Shown here in pieces: positions 18,885 to 31,505 of a DNA stretch of 64,000 bases. Below the pieces are notes generated by a model, which saw only the letters and a program-made list of their open reading frames with translations, did no database searches and was not told the DNA's origin. The position numbers and the translations under genes are program-made. Source of the stretch: Streptococcus macacae NCTC 11558 (GTDB taxonomy: Bacteria > Bacillota > Bacilli > Lactobacillales > Streptococcaceae); contig NZ_AEUW02000001.1 in assembly GCF_000187995.2 (NCBI RefSeq), positions 1,426,001 to 1,490,000 of the forward strand. The letters are read 5' to 3'. The first letter of the stretch is position 1, and each line of letters opens with the position of its first letter.

Positions 18885-19025
18885 ATTTGTACAAATTCTC
18901 TTTATTTCAGCCTTTTATTATCCGTTAACACTAATTGCTACCTCCAAGCAGAATGATAGACATTCAAAGGTCTCTTCTAAAGCTTGTTCAGTAATTTTAT
19001 ATAAAATAGTCTCATACCCCTAAAA

Positions 19026-21761
19026 TTATATTATTTCCTCTAAGTTGCTTTCGAAAATATCTGCTAAACGAGTTAAATTGTCACTATTACTCATACTTGT
19101 AAAATGATTTCCCGAAATTTTAATTACATTTACATAACCCGAGGTATAATTCTGCCAATCTTTAGCATCAGTTTTCTTCATATTCATATTAATATACATT
19201 TCTTCAGGCATATTTTCTTTTGCTGAAAATACAGTTATATCAGAGTTCACTACTTCTTTTGATTGATTTAATAAAGCAATATGATTGGCTTCCCAAATAC
19301 CAAAGATATCTTTTAGATAATTCGTATCAAAGCTCTTAGGTAAAGCATTATTTTCTTTCATACTATTGATTATAGCCTCAATACTTGAGTAATCCTCAAT
19401 ATAGCTTAAATCCACATTAGAATCTGTCGTTTTAGCGGACATAAAGCTTAATGCCAAAGGAAATATTTTTAAATAAGAATCTCCAGAAGGCTGCTTCTTA
19501 GGATATGCTTCTGGCACTAAGCTATCTATCATGTAAATTCTTTTAACTTCAAAACCATCTTTTTCCAATATTCTAGCCATTTCAATTGCTACATTCCCTC
19601 CAAATGAGTATCCTCCTAAAAGATATTTTCCTGTAGGTTGTATGCTTCTTATTTGTTGGATATATATTTTAGAGAGTTCTGTAATATTTAGCCTGCTGTC
19701 AATAGTTTGAGGGAAAGAAATAGCATAAATATTTAAAAAATCTAAGTCAATATGTTTAAATAATTCTTTAAAGCAGAAAATACTGCCCCCTGCAGGATGT
19801 ATTAAAAATAAATTTTTCGATCCTTTTTGCCCTTTATTTAAGCAATATACATTTGATAAATCAATATTAGATTGATCAGAGTATTGGAAATCATTTAAAA
19901 TATGAGCTGCTAATTCCCTTGGAGTTGGGTAATCAAGAAGAGTATCTGTACCCAATTTAACATCAAATTTTTTATTGATTCTATCAATTAAACCTACAGC
20001 AATTAGTGAGTCTCCATTTAATTCAAAGAAATCACTTGTCTCTAGAATCTCTTCTCCAAGTTCGTCTTCCCAAATACTACAAATGTCAGAAATAATATCC
20101 GACTCAGTCAAGCCTCTATTTTTCGGTTTCGTAGCACTAGTGCTATTTGTCTTTTTCAACAAAGATCCATCCGGAATTAAGGAATAATTTTGCTCATTAA
20201 ACGAGTATGTTGGCAGTGAAATAAATCTTCCTTCTTGCACAGTGCTAGGACTTTTATCGGTAGTTTCACCATTAAATAATTTCTCAATTAACTCTGGGAT
20301 GCTAGCTGCTTCAAAATTATACTTATTTTCAAAATGTTTTCGACCTTCATTTAAGGTTCGTACAACATCAATTAAGTTAAGTTCAGAGTGCTTTTCTAGA
20401 AATGAGGCCAATTTATTCCTATAGTTATCCAGACTATTTTTACTTTTAGCAGATATCTGAATGACATACTCTTTGAATTCTGCTTTTTTATCATTTTCAG
20501 CAGATAAATCACTTTCTAAAATGACATGTACATTTGTACCCCCTATACCAAATGAGGAGACACCTACATAGTTTTTCTTATCTTTTGGAAGCTCAGTGTT
20601 GTTTTGCGGGTCTACAAATAAATGAGAACTTTCTAAATTAGCTTGAGGATTTTCTGAGGTAAATCCAATACTTTTTGGAACAATACTATTTTTTAGTATT
20701 AGAGCTCCTTTAATCAATCCTGCAATTCCCGATGCCGTATCTAGATGACCAATATTAGATTTTACCGAACCTATTTTATGAGGCTTTTGGAAATGATAGG
20801 CTTGCGACAACGCTCTAACTTCAATTGGATCTCCAATTTTGGTTCCTGTTCCGTGAGCCTCTATATAATCAATACACTCAGGATCAACTTTAGAAGAAGC
20901 AATAGCATCTTTGATAGCTGCACGCTCTCCACGAATGGATGGAGCCGTGTACCCAACTTTACTATTGCCATCATTGCTAATTCCAATACCAGAAATCACT
21001 GCATAAATATTATCATTATCCAATAATGCACGGTCATAAGGTTTTATAACAACTACTCCGCATCCATCTCCCTTAATCATACCATCAGCATCTTTGTCAA
21101 AAGCCCTGAGTTGCCCGCTTCTAGAAAAAGTGGTTCCTTCTTTATAACTATAGCCGCTAGCTAATGGAAAAGTGATACTAATACCTCCTACCAAGGCTAA
21201 ATCACAAGTATCTGAATCCATATTGCGACAGGCTTCATTTAGTGCAACAAGGGCTGAAGAACAGCCACTTTGCACAGACATAGACGGTCCTGTTAAATTT
21301 AACTTATAGGATACACGAGTAGCATTAAAGTCTGTTTCATTCCCAATATAAGTAGAGTAGTCAAATCTGATATTTAAACCTTTACTCCTAAAGATATTAG
21401 ATATTAGATAAGAGCTTTGTGCAGATGAAGCAAATACACCAATTCTGTCTTTACTATTTACTTGCGAAGCATCTTCTAAAGCCTCATAACAGCATTTTAA
21501 AAAAATACGTTGTTGAGGATCTGTTAATCTTGCTTCGGCAGCGGTCATTTTAAAGAGATCAATATCAAAATCATAAACATTATCTATTGTTGAAGTCACT
21601 GGAATAAAATGTTCATCTTGAGAATAGGGACTTTCTTCTACTTCTTTATTACTTAATTTTCGAAATGACGACTTACCGTTTAACAAATTATCAAAAAATT
21701 GAGTCGGAGTATTAGCATCTGGGAAACGTCCTGCCATTCCAATAATTGCATATTTTTTCAT
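19026..21761 (-). CDS. Polyketide synthase KS-ACP-TE
   Basis: A 911-residue single module. The ketosynthase (1-420) has its catalytic triad: Cys167 in QSGCSSA, His303 in EAHGTGT and His339 in KSNIGHL. A linker (430-545) precedes an acyl-carrier domain with Ser585 in LNGDSLIA. The thioesterase (645-911) carries the nucleophile Ser719 in GGYSFGGN. There is no acyltransferase, ketoreductase or dehydratase domain, so the extender acyl group must be loaded in trans. KS-T-TE after a C-A-T NRPS is the layout described for reutericyclin RtcK, where the chain is extended once and cyclised to a tetramic acid. It starts four bases after the NRPS stop, with an AAAGGAG site. Confidence 0.93.
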   Translation of the reverse strand: MKKYAIIGMAGRFPDANTPTQFFDNLLNGKSSFRKLSNKEVEESPYSQDEHFIPVTSTIDNVYDFDIDLFKMTAAEARLTDPQQRIFLKCCYEALEDASQVNSKDRIGVFASSAQSSYLISNIFRSKGLNIRFDYSTYIGNETDFNATRVSYKLNLTGPSMSVQSGCSSALVALNEACRNMDSDTCDLALVGGISITFPLASGYSYKEGTTFSRSGQLRAFDKDADGMIKGDGCGVVVIKPYDRALLDNDNIYAVISGIGISNDGNSKVGYTAPSIRGERAAIKDAIASSKVDPECIDYIEAHGTGTKIGDPIEVRALSQAYHFQKPHKIGSVKSNIGHLDTASGIAGLIKGALILKNSIVPKSIGFTSENPQANLESSHLFVDPQNNTELPKDKKNYVGVSSFGIGGTNVHVILESDLSAENDKKAEFKEYVIQISAKSKNSLDNYRNKLASFLEKHSELNLIDVVRTLNEGRKHFENKYNFEAASIPELIEKLFNGETTDKSPSTVQEGRFISLPTYSFNEQNYSLIPDGSLLKKTNSTSATKPKNRGLTESDIISDICSIWEDELGEEILETSDFFELNGDSLIAVGLIDRINKKFDVKLGTDTLLDYPTPRELAAHILNDFQYSDQSNIDLSNVYCLNKGQKGSKNLFLIHPAGGSIFCFKELFKHIDLDFLNIYAISFPQTIDSRLNITELSKIYIQQIRSIQPTGKYLLGGYSFGGNVAIEMARILEKDGFEVKRIYMIDSLVPEAYPKKQPSGDSYLKIFPLALSFMSAKTTDSNVDLSYIEDYSSIEAIINSMKENNALPKSFDTNYLKDIFGIWEANHIALLNQSKEVVNSDITVFSAKENMPEEMYINMNMKKTDAKDWQNYTSGYVNVIKISGNHFTSMSNSDNLTRLADIFESNLEEII

Positions 21762-21764
21762 TGT

Positions 21765-24700
21765 TTATTTCTCCTTTAGTATATTCTCAATAAATTTTGA
21801 TACTTCACTTGGAGTGACATAATCAAACAAATCAATCATGGTCATATCATTCTCTGAAAGTTCAAACTCTTTTAACATCCTATAATATATTTCTGTAATT
21901 AAAACTGATGTCCCTCCAACTTCAAAAAAGTTATCATCTCCATTTATTTTAGTTCCTAACACATCACTCCAAATATTTTTGACACTTGCTAAAACAGTTG
22001 TTTCCTCGTCAGCAACAAGGGAAACTGATTTTTGCTGCTCTGGTGTTTTCTTTACATTTACTTGAGGTAATTTTGAACTATCTATCTTCCCGCTGGTATT
22101 AAGTGGAAATTCTTCAACCTCTATAAAAAATGATGGGATCATATAATCTGGTAATTTTGTTTTAATTTCTTTTCGTATGAGATCTGCCTCTATCTTTCCA
22201 TATGAGGACAGTCTATAATAGCCAACTAATCTTCTATCTCCAGTAGCAAAATCTTGAGCCATGACATAAGATTCTTCACAACTTTGACAACTATTAATGG
22301 CACTTTCAATCTCGCCTAATTCTATTCTATGTCCACTGACTTGTACCTGTTTATCAATTCTGCTAATATATTGTAACTCCCCATTTAATAATACTTTAAC
22401 TAAATCACCTGTTTTAAATGAATTTGTCTTTTTATCAAATACTTCTTTTGTTTTTACTTCATTCTTATAATAGCCTTTTGATACAGCTGGACCAGAAATA
22501 ATTAGTTCTCCTTCAAATCCTGGTAACACCATCTTATTATTTTTATTTTTAACATAAACTAAAGTATTATCAATGGATTTCCCAATATTATTTCTTTTTT
22601 TATTATCCACATCATATTGCGAAATTTGATGGGCTGTCGAAATAATCGTTGTTTCTGTTAAACCATAAAGATTAAATACTTTTGGATGCTTATAGCCGTA
22701 CTTATCAAACCATAAAGATAAATCTGCAAATTTAACATCTTCCCCACCAATGAAGATATATTCTAAAGATTCAATGAAATTATCTAGAGATGTATCAACC
22801 TTTTGTAAAGATAAAAAGGCTGATGGAGTTTGTGTTAGAATATTAATATCATTCTCAATTAAAAAGTTACGAAAACGATCAGGAAATTTTCTGATATTTG
22901 TAGGAACAATATTTAATGTTCCTCCTGAAGTGACAGGTGCAATAATTTCAAAAATAGAGTAATCAAACCCATATGAATGGAATAGAATCCAGTTTTTCCC
23001 AAAAGGATTCTTTAATTTCTTTTTGCAGTCACTCATTAAAGTAAATAAGGAACTATGTTTGACTTCAACACCCTTGGGTACTCCCGTTGAACCAGATGTA
23101 AAAATAATATAAGCAACCTCATTATTTTTAATAGAGGCTTCTGTTATATTAGTGTAATGTTCAATATCTTCTAATAAATCGTCTATATTTAAGTTTGCTT
23201 GCCTATTAAAAATAGGACTGTTATAATCTGTTAAGATCAAAAAATTATCTAATTGCTCTAATATGACAGTTTTCCGCTGTTCAGGCATATTCTTATCTAA
23301 TGGCACATAAATTTTCCCAGATTTAAATATTCCTAAAATAATGGCAATTAAGCGAGAATCTGATTCCATTGATACTACGATTTTTTCTAAATTAATCGTC
23401 CTCAGTTTGTTTGCTATTTTGGTAGATAAAACGTCAAGTTCTTTATAAGTGAGTTCAGTTTCTTTATATCTAACAGCAAGAGAGTCAGGATGTAAAGTGC
23501 ATTCATCATGAAATAGTTCAAGTACAGACCGATTAATATCTTCTGGTAAGATAGCTTCTATTTTATCATTCTCTAATGCAATCAATTCATTTTTCAGATC
23601 TTTTCCCATCGCAAAATCATTTTGAATACTTTTAGTTAGAGAGTCCATACTTAAAAGAATATCTTTAAAATATCGACCAATAAAGTAAGGACTATACTGG
23701 CCACTGGTTTGAATATGAACAATAACTTTATCATTACTATTTTCAAATTCCATTGCTAAAGGAAACATTGAGCTTGTCTGTTCAACTATAATATTTTCAC
23801 AAGCTATATGATTAAAATCAAAATTAACTTCATATTTATAGAGAGTCACTGAATTATTCATAAATTTATAGTTTTCTCTACTATCAACCAACTCTTTTAA
23901 ATGAGATTGAAGATCAAAAGACTGAAATCTTAAAAGATTATGCAAATTAAAGCTAACATCTTGCAATAAGTCATGAAGCTGTTCCGATTCTCCGACATTA
24001 ATAATCAATGGAAGATTATTAACAAAGCAACCATGAGAATGCCTTTCTTCAGGATGTCTATTAGCAAGCGGAATACCAATTGTTACAATTTGTTGTGATG
24101 TTATACTAGAAAGTAAGATAGTATAGGCAGTAAGTAATACCTCAAATTCTGTTTTCTTAGACAAATTCATTAGCTTTGTAACAACATTTCGGGAAACAGT
24201 TATATCAATGTTTCTTCTATTAGATGTATGTTCGATTGTCAAAGAAGGCTGTTCTAATGAACTTATTAACGGTAACCTTGAACTAAAGTAATCCTTAGCT
24301 CGTTGTTCCCGTTTTTCACTTATTTTATTAACAGAAAGTGGTTTCTTTTCCTCAATTAAGGTAGTTACCTTATTATTGTATCTATCACTAATTTCATTTA
24401 TTATTTCATAGGCACTATAAATATCACAAATCAAATGACTCACATTAATAAAAAGAAAATATTCTTCAGAAAAATCACGAGTATTAATAAAAATAATAGC
24501 TTGCTGTAATGGCCAAACGTTATTGTTGAATGGAATATTAGCATATATTTTTGCTTGTTCCATAACAGCACTTTCAAATTCTTCATCAGTAAGATAAGTC
24601 ATTTCGATTATTTTGGGTCTAAATTTTGTATTACTATCATATACTAATTCACCATCTTTCAAAAAAGAATGGTAGACAGCATGATTATTGAATGTATTCA

Positions 24701-24839
24701 TCAGCGAAGCATATAATTTATTAACTTTTACTTGACCTGTAAGTTTCCAAAGATAAGGTAAATTGTAAGAAGCATTATCAGGCTGTAGTTGCTGATTCAA
24801 AATAATTGATTGTTGTAAACTAGATAGTTCTTTATTCAT
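21765..24839 (-). CDS. Nonribosomal peptide synthetase C-A-T
   Basis: A 1024-residue single module. The condensation domain (1-420) has SHLICDI (134-140) in place of the textbook HHxxxDG: the second His and the Asp are kept, the first His is Ser and the Gly is Ile. The adenylation domain (430-930) shows IFTSGSTGVPKG, YGLTETT, KTGDLVK, GHRIELGEIE and NTSGKID. The thiolation domain carries Ser978 in VGGTSVLI. No epimerase is present. A starter C domain acylating one amino acid would suit an N-acyl tetramic acid. A hand reading of the specificity pocket gives roughly D-Y-F-T-F-G-L-I-I-K, which I cannot assign to an amino acid. It lies six bases after the DUF35-type gene. Confidence 0.94.
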   Translation of the reverse strand: MNKELSSLQQSIILNQQLQPDNASYNLPYLWKLTGQVKVNKLYASLMNTFNNHAVYHSFLKDGELVYDSNTKFRPKIIEMTYLTDEEFESAVMEQAKIYANIPFNNNVWPLQQAIIFINTRDFSEEYFLFINVSHLICDIYSAYEIINEISDRYNNKVTTLIEEKKPLSVNKISEKREQRAKDYFSSRLPLISSLEQPSLTIEHTSNRRNIDITVSRNVVTKLMNLSKKTEFEVLLTAYTILLSSITSQQIVTIGIPLANRHPEERHSHGCFVNNLPLIINVGESEQLHDLLQDVSFNLHNLLRFQSFDLQSHLKELVDSRENYKFMNNSVTLYKYEVNFDFNHIACENIIVEQTSSMFPLAMEFENSNDKVIVHIQTSGQYSPYFIGRYFKDILLSMDSLTKSIQNDFAMGKDLKNELIALENDKIEAILPEDINRSVLELFHDECTLHPDSLAVRYKETELTYKELDVLSTKIANKLRTINLEKIVVSMESDSRLIAIILGIFKSGKIYVPLDKNMPEQRKTVILEQLDNFLILTDYNSPIFNRQANLNIDDLLEDIEHYTNITEASIKNNEVAYIIFTSGSTGVPKGVEVKHSSLFTLMSDCKKKLKNPFGKNWILFHSYGFDYSIFEIIAPVTSGGTLNIVPTNIRKFPDRFRNFLIENDINILTQTPSAFLSLQKVDTSLDNFIESLEYIFIGGEDVKFADLSLWFDKYGYKHPKVFNLYGLTETTIISTAHQISQYDVDNKKRNNIGKSIDNTLVYVKNKNNKMVLPGFEGELIISGPAVSKGYYKNEVKTKEVFDKKTNSFKTGDLVKVLLNGELQYISRIDKQVQVSGHRIELGEIESAINSCQSCEESYVMAQDFATGDRRLVGYYRLSSYGKIEADLIRKEIKTKLPDYMIPSFFIEVEEFPLNTSGKIDSSKLPQVNVKKTPEQQKSVSLVADEETTVLASVKNIWSDVLGTKINGDDNFFEVGGTSVLITEIYYRMLKEFELSENDMTMIDLFDYVTPSEVSKFIENILKEK

Positions 24840-24845
24840 TCTTAT

Positions 24846-27760
<2,915 letters not shown>

Positions 27761-27816
27761 AAATGCTACCATTTTCTCTTTTACAGATATTAGAGGGTCC
27801 TATTTTGACATGCAAA

Positions 27817-27849
27817 AAGAGGCCAAGGATAGAAGTCCTGCCTCTTTTC
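27817..27849. terminator. Dyad GAGGC...GCCTC upstream of the synthase operon
   Basis: AAAAAGAGGC pairs with GCCTCTTTT across a loop with an inner GGAT/GTCC-like pairing. The dyad lies on the far side of the operon promoter, toward tsf, and may shield the two units from each other. Confidence 0.55.
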
Positions 27850-27860
27850 AAATATATTAG

Positions 27861-27990
27861 ACACAGCAGTTGGTTGAATAACCTTATCCCTTGCTGTACA
27901 AGTGATAGCGGCTATCCTAACCAAACTGTGCGGAAGTGGAACAGAAATCAAATTCTTCGAATTATTGACTTTTCTGTCCCACTTCTCTTT
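27861..27990 (-). repeat. Intergenic repeat, copy 2
   Basis: Read on the minus strand it begins GAGAAGTGGGACAG, continues ATTCGAAGAATTTGATTTCTG and TTCCGCACAGTTTGGTTAGG, then GATAGCCGCTATCACTTGTAC. It matches copy 3 (38998-39126) over most of its length. It sits directly downstream of tsf and may serve as that operon's terminator. Confidence 0.78.
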
Positions 27991-28005
27991 TATTAGTTGG
28001 TTTGA

Positions 28006-29046
28006 TCAGTTATTTAAAGCTGCTGCCATTGTAGCGGCAACTTCATTTTCAAAATCATTGGCTGCTTTTTCGATACCTTCTCCAACTTCAAAGCGGACAA
28101 AAGCAATAGCTTTAACACCTTGGTCCTCAAGATATTCTTCAACTGTTTTGCTATCATCCATAACATAAAGCTGTGCCAAAAGAGTATATTCTTGATCGAC
28201 TTTAGTGTTATCAAGTAAGAAGCGAGCCATTTTTCCTGGAATAATTTTATCCCAGATTTTTTCTGGTTTGCCTTCTGCTTTCAGCTCTTCCTTAATGTCT
28301 TCTTCAGCCTGAGCTATCACTTCATCTGTAAGCTGACTCTTTGAACCATATTTTAAGAACGGCAGAGCAGGCTTGTTAACCATTGCACGGCTTTCATTGT
28401 CTTGTTCAATTTTATGATTCATTTGAGCCAACTCATCGTGAATAAATTCTGAGTCAAGCTCAGCATATGAAAGTACTTTAGGGCTCATAGCTGCAATATG
28501 CATTGATAATTGTTTAGCAAGAGCTTCATCTCCGCCCTCAATCACTGAGATAACGCCAATACGGCCACCATTATGCTGATAGGCACCAAAATGCTGACTG
28601 TCTGTTTTTTCAATAATCGCAAAACGGCGGAATGAAATTTTTTCACCGATTGTTGCTGTAGCGCTAACATAAGCTTCTGCTAGTGTTTCACCACTGGCTA
28701 CTTTCAAAGCAAGGGCTTCATCATTAGTAGCTGGTTTACCTTCAGCGATAACTTTAGCTGTTTCATGAACCAAATCTACAAATTGAGCATTTTTAGCAAC
28801 AAAGTCTGTTTCTGCATTGACTTCTACAATAGCTGCCACATTGCCATTAACATAAAGTCCAGTCAAACCTTCTGCTGCAACACGGTCAGCTTTCTTAGCT
28901 GCCTTAGCCATACCCTTTTCACGAAGAAGCTCAACCGCTTTTTCCATATCGCCTTCAACTTCAACTAATGCTTTTTTAGCATCCATAACGCCAGCACCAG
29001 TTTTTTCGCGCAATTCTTTAACAAGAGCTGCAGTAATATTTGCCAT
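28006..29046 (-). CDS. tsf: Elongation factor Ts
   Basis: The 346-residue guanine-nucleotide exchange factor for EF-Tu. The N-terminal UBA-like domain ([27 protein letters not shown]) and the TDFVAKN motif near residue 80 are diagnostic. The ATG at 29046 is used because GGAGG lies eight bases upstream; a five-residue extension in frame is not supported. It follows rpsB as in most bacteria. The C-terminal half is of the longer streptococcal type. The identification is secure. Confidence 0.97.
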   Translation of the reverse strand: MANITAALVKELREKTGAGVMDAKKALVEVEGDMEKAVELLREKGMAKAAKKADRVAAEGLTGLYVNGNVAAIVEVNAETDFVAKNAQFVDLVHETAKVIAEGKPATNDEALALKVASGETLAEAYVSATATIGEKISFRRFAIIEKTDSQHFGAYQHNGGRIGVISVIEGGDEALAKQLSMHIAAMSPKVLSYAELDSEFIHDELAQMNHKIEQDNESRAMVNKPALPFLKYGSKSQLTDEVIAQAEEDIKEELKAEGKPEKIWDKIIPGKMARFLLDNTKVDQEYTLLAQLYVMDDSKTVEEYLEDQGVKAIAFVRFEVGEGIEKAANDFENEVAATMAAALNN

Positions 29047-29179
29047 GATAAATTCCTCCAATATTAGATGATAAGGAGCCTAACAACACTAGCATTCTAA
29101 AAAGCCGCTTTAATACTTGAACCTCTATAGCCGCTTCTCTTTTCCCACAGTGTTTAGGCTGATTCCTTTATTGACATAA

Positions 29180-29210
29180 AAAGGACAAGGGCCTCGCCCT
29201 GCCCCTTTCT
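29180..29210 (-). terminator. Attenuator-like hairpin between rpsB and tsf
   Basis: On the minus strand AAGGGGCAGGGC pairs with GCCCTTGTCCTT (two internal mismatches) and is followed by a T run. It would reduce read-through from rpsB into tsf. A second dyad, AGCCTAAACACT with AGTGTTGTTAGGCT, follows downstream. Confidence 0.6.
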
Positions 29211-29276
29211 TAAGTTTTGTGTCATATGATTAGGCTGAACAGCTCATCAAACCAGCTTAAAACAGCCTTTAAAGAC

Positions 29277-30062
29277 TTAATCTTCGTTTGAACCTTCTAC
29301 AACTTCAACAATTTCTTCAATTGAGTCTGCTTCAGCTTCCTCTGCTGCCAATTCTGCCTCGACAGCTTCAACACTGTCTTCACCTTGACGGCCTTCAATA
29401 ACGGCATCAGCTAATTTGCTGGTAATCAGTTTAACAGCACGGATAGCATCATCATTTGCTGGAATAATAACATCAATGTCGTCTGGATCAGCATTGGTAT
29501 CGACCATAGCAACAATTGGAATTCCTAGCTTTTTAGCTTCTTTGACTGCAATTTGTTCTTTATGCGGATCTACGATATAGATAACATCTGGGATGTGCGG
29601 CATATCTTCGATACCGCCCAAAAATTTTTCAAGGCGAGCACGTTGCTTATTAAGTAGAGCAACTTCTTTTTTAGGAAGGACTTCAAAAGTTCCGTCAGCT
29701 TCCATTTGTTTGATTTCTTTCAAGCGAGCAATGCGCTTTTGGATCGTATCCCAATTGGTCAGCGTTCCCCCCAACCAACGGTGGTTGATATAATATTGAC
29801 CTGCACGTTCTGCTTCTTCTTTAATCGCTTCAGAAGCTTGTTTTTTCGTACCAACAAACAAAATAACAGCATCATTTGCTGCTGCATCACGCACAAAATC
29901 GTAAGCTTGATCAGCTAATTTTACAGTTTGTTGAAGGTCAATAACGTGAATTCCGTTACGTTCTGTAAAGATGTACTTAGCCATCTTAGGGTTCCAGCGA
30001 CGTGTTTGGTGACCAAAGTGAACACCAGCCTCCAGAAGTTGTTTCATTGAAATAACTGCCAT
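29277..30062 (-). CDS. rpsB: 30S ribosomal protein S2
   Basis: A 261-residue S2 with the expected segments: [22 protein letters not shown] at the N-terminus (two parts), [12 protein letters not shown], and [23 protein letters not shown]. The acidic C-terminal tail after residue 225 is typical of streptococci. It is the first gene of the rpsB-tsf operon and has an AAAGGAG site. The promoter and a structured 120-base leader lie upstream. Confidence 0.97.
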   Translation of the reverse strand: MAVISMKQLLEAGVHFGHQTRRWNPKMAKYIFTERNGIHVIDLQQTVKLADQAYDFVRDAAANDAVILFVGTKKQASEAIKEEAERAGQYYINHRWLGGTLTNWDTIQKRIARLKEIKQMEADGTFEVLPKKEVALLNKQRARLEKFLGGIEDMPHIPDVIYIVDPHKEQIAVKEAKKLGIPIVAMVDTNADPDDIDVIIPANDDAIRAVKLITSKLADAVIEGRQGEDSVEAVEAELAAEEAEADSIEEIVEVVEGSNED

Positions 30063-30182
30063 GAGTATTTCTCCTTTATGTTTTTTTTATCCTCTCTCAG
30101 ACTTCAGCTTGCAATCTAACCTACAAGGCAACCAGACCACAATTCATCTCAGATGAGTATTTGTTGCTCAAGCAACCTATTT
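30063..30182 (-). promoter_or_regulatory. Structured rpsB leader, possible S2 autoregulation site
   Basis: A leader of about 120 bases with several hairpins, including GTTGC-TTGA-GCAAC next to the transcription start. Leaders that bind S2 are known upstream of rpsB in bacteria. I cannot match this one to a specific motif by eye. Confidence 0.4.
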
Positions 30183-30211
30183 AGTATACTAAAAACTTGC
30201 AGATTTTGCAA
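30183..30211 (-). promoter_or_regulatory. rpsB-tsf promoter
   Basis: On the minus strand, TTGCAA, a 17-base spacer and TATACT form a strong vegetative promoter placed 121 bases upstream of the rpsB start. Confidence 0.85.
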
Positions 30212-30302
30212 GATCCATAAGTTATAGTGATTCCTAAAGTAAGTCACTTTCAAGAATCCTCTTGACCTGACTGTCTTTTTAAGGTAAAATAATGGAAGTT
30301 AC

Positions 30303-30373
30303 GGCGGTATAGCCAAGTGGTAAGGCACGGCTCTGCAAAAGCTTGATCGTCGGTTCAAATCCGTCTACCGCCT
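30303..30373 (+). tRNA. tRNA-Cys (GCA)
   Basis: Cloverleaf with acceptor GGCGGTA/TACCGCC, a short D arm, anticodon loop CTGCAAA (anticodon GCA at 30335-30337) and a TTCAAAT T-loop. CCA is not encoded; U73 is the discriminator, as expected for cysteine. A strong terminator follows. Confidence 0.96.
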
Positions 30374-30383
30374 TTTAATGACT

Positions 30384-30412
30384 ATCTCCCAGATAAAACT
30401 GGGAGATTTTTT
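30384..30412 (+). terminator. Terminator of tRNA-Cys
   Basis: ATCTCCCAG, a six-base loop, CTGGGAGAT and TTTTTT, eleven bases after the tRNA. Confidence 0.92.
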
Positions 30413-30444
30413 GTAACTTTTAGTTTATCTTGAAAGGAAATTTG

Positions 30445-31401
30445 ATGAAAAAATTAACATATGGGGATCATATTAGAGTTCTTAGTCCGTCTAACTCTAT
30501 TGAAAGCCTAGGCGGCTTCAAGATTAATCTGCCGGCCAAGCGAAATCTTGAAAAATTAGGCTTTTCAGTTTCATTTTCCAATCATTATATGGAAAATGAT
30601 CTTTTGGGCTCCAGTTCTATCGCCAGTCGTGTTTCTGATATTCACGATGCTTTTAAAGATAATCTTGTCAATGCCATTTTACCTACCATTGGCGGTTTCA
30701 ATGTTAATGAAATTTTACCCTACCTTGACTATGAATTAATCAAGAGCCACCCTAAAATTATCTGCGGCTATTCAGACACAACAGCCCTTTTAAACGCTAT
30801 TTATGCCAAAACTGGAATGGAAACCTATATGGGACCTTCTTACTCCAGCTTTAAGATGAAAGAGGGGCAAGATTATCAAAGCAGAATGTGGTTAAATGCT
30901 ATGACTAGGCGCTCTTATAATCTTGTCCCTAGTAAAGAGTGGACAGATGACCCTTGGTATGACTCCGCACAGCAGCGGCATTTTAAACCAACAGAATGGA
31001 AAATTTATAACATGGGCTCTGCACAGGGAACTGCTATTGGAGGCAACTTATCATCTTTTCATCTTTTAGCTGGCACAGAATTTGCACCTAAGCCAGATAA
31101 GTATATCCTTTTTTTAGAAGGGGCTGAAGAAGAAGATTACAGAACTTTTTCACGCTGTCTAAGTGCTCTTTTGCAAATCTATCCAGAACCACAGGCTCTT
31201 GTTTTTGGGCGCTTTCCTGAAAAATGCGGAATAAGTGAAGAACTTTTTCATTTTATTTTAAATAAATATCCACATCTGCAGCAAATTCCAGTCATGTACG
31301 ATCTTGATTTTGCTCACACGCAGCCTCTATTTACCTTTACAATCGGCGCAGAAGTCACGATTGACACCATTTCTAGATCCATTCAATTTAAAACAAAATG
31401 A
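30445..31401 (+). CDS. LD-carboxypeptidase / MccF-like S66 peptidase
   Basis: A 318-residue serine peptidase of family S66. The conserved ICGYSDTTALLNAI segment (about residues 105-118) holds the nucleophile serine. The GGNLSSFHLLAGT stretch near 200 and the glutamate/histidine region late in the protein complete the fold. Members either trim cell-wall tetrapeptides (LdcA) or cleave microcin C-type compounds (MccF). The pattern is closer to the MccF-like branch, and no microcin locus is present. AAAGGA precedes the ATG at 30445; a TTG 15 bases earlier is rejected. Confidence 0.85.
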   Translation: MKKLTYGDHIRVLSPSNSIESLGGFKINLPAKRNLEKLGFSVSFSNHYMENDLLGSSSIASRVSDIHDAFKDNLVNAILPTIGGFNVNEILPYLDYELIKSHPKIICGYSDTTALLNAIYAKTGMETYMGPSYSSFKMKEGQDYQSRMWLNAMTRRSYNLVPSKEWTDDPWYDSAQQRHFKPTEWKIYNMGSAQGTAIGGNLSSFHLLAGTEFAPKPDKYILFLEGAEEEDYRTFSRCLSALLQIYPEPQALVFGRFPEKCGISEELFHFILNKYPHLQQIPVMYDLDFAHTQPLFTFTIGAEVTIDTISRSIQFKTK

Positions 31402-31448
31402 GCTCAGACTAGAAACTTATTTTTGCCTAATCAGCCCTTTAGCTAACG

Positions 31449-31483
31449 AAAAACGCTTGAAGTAAACAATTTCAAGCGTTTTT
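31449..31483. terminator. Bidirectional terminator between the S66 gene and pepO
   Basis: AAAAACGCTTGAA and TTCAAGCGTTTTT form a perfect 13-bp stem around a nine-base loop, between convergent genes. Confidence 0.92.
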
Positions 31484-31505
31484 ATTAATTCTTTAAAAGC
31501 TGCAA

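Noticed and set aside
21765..24839. An epimerisation domain that would set a D-amino acid
   Set aside because: The protein ends with the thiolation domain at residue 1024 and no E-domain motifs are seen.
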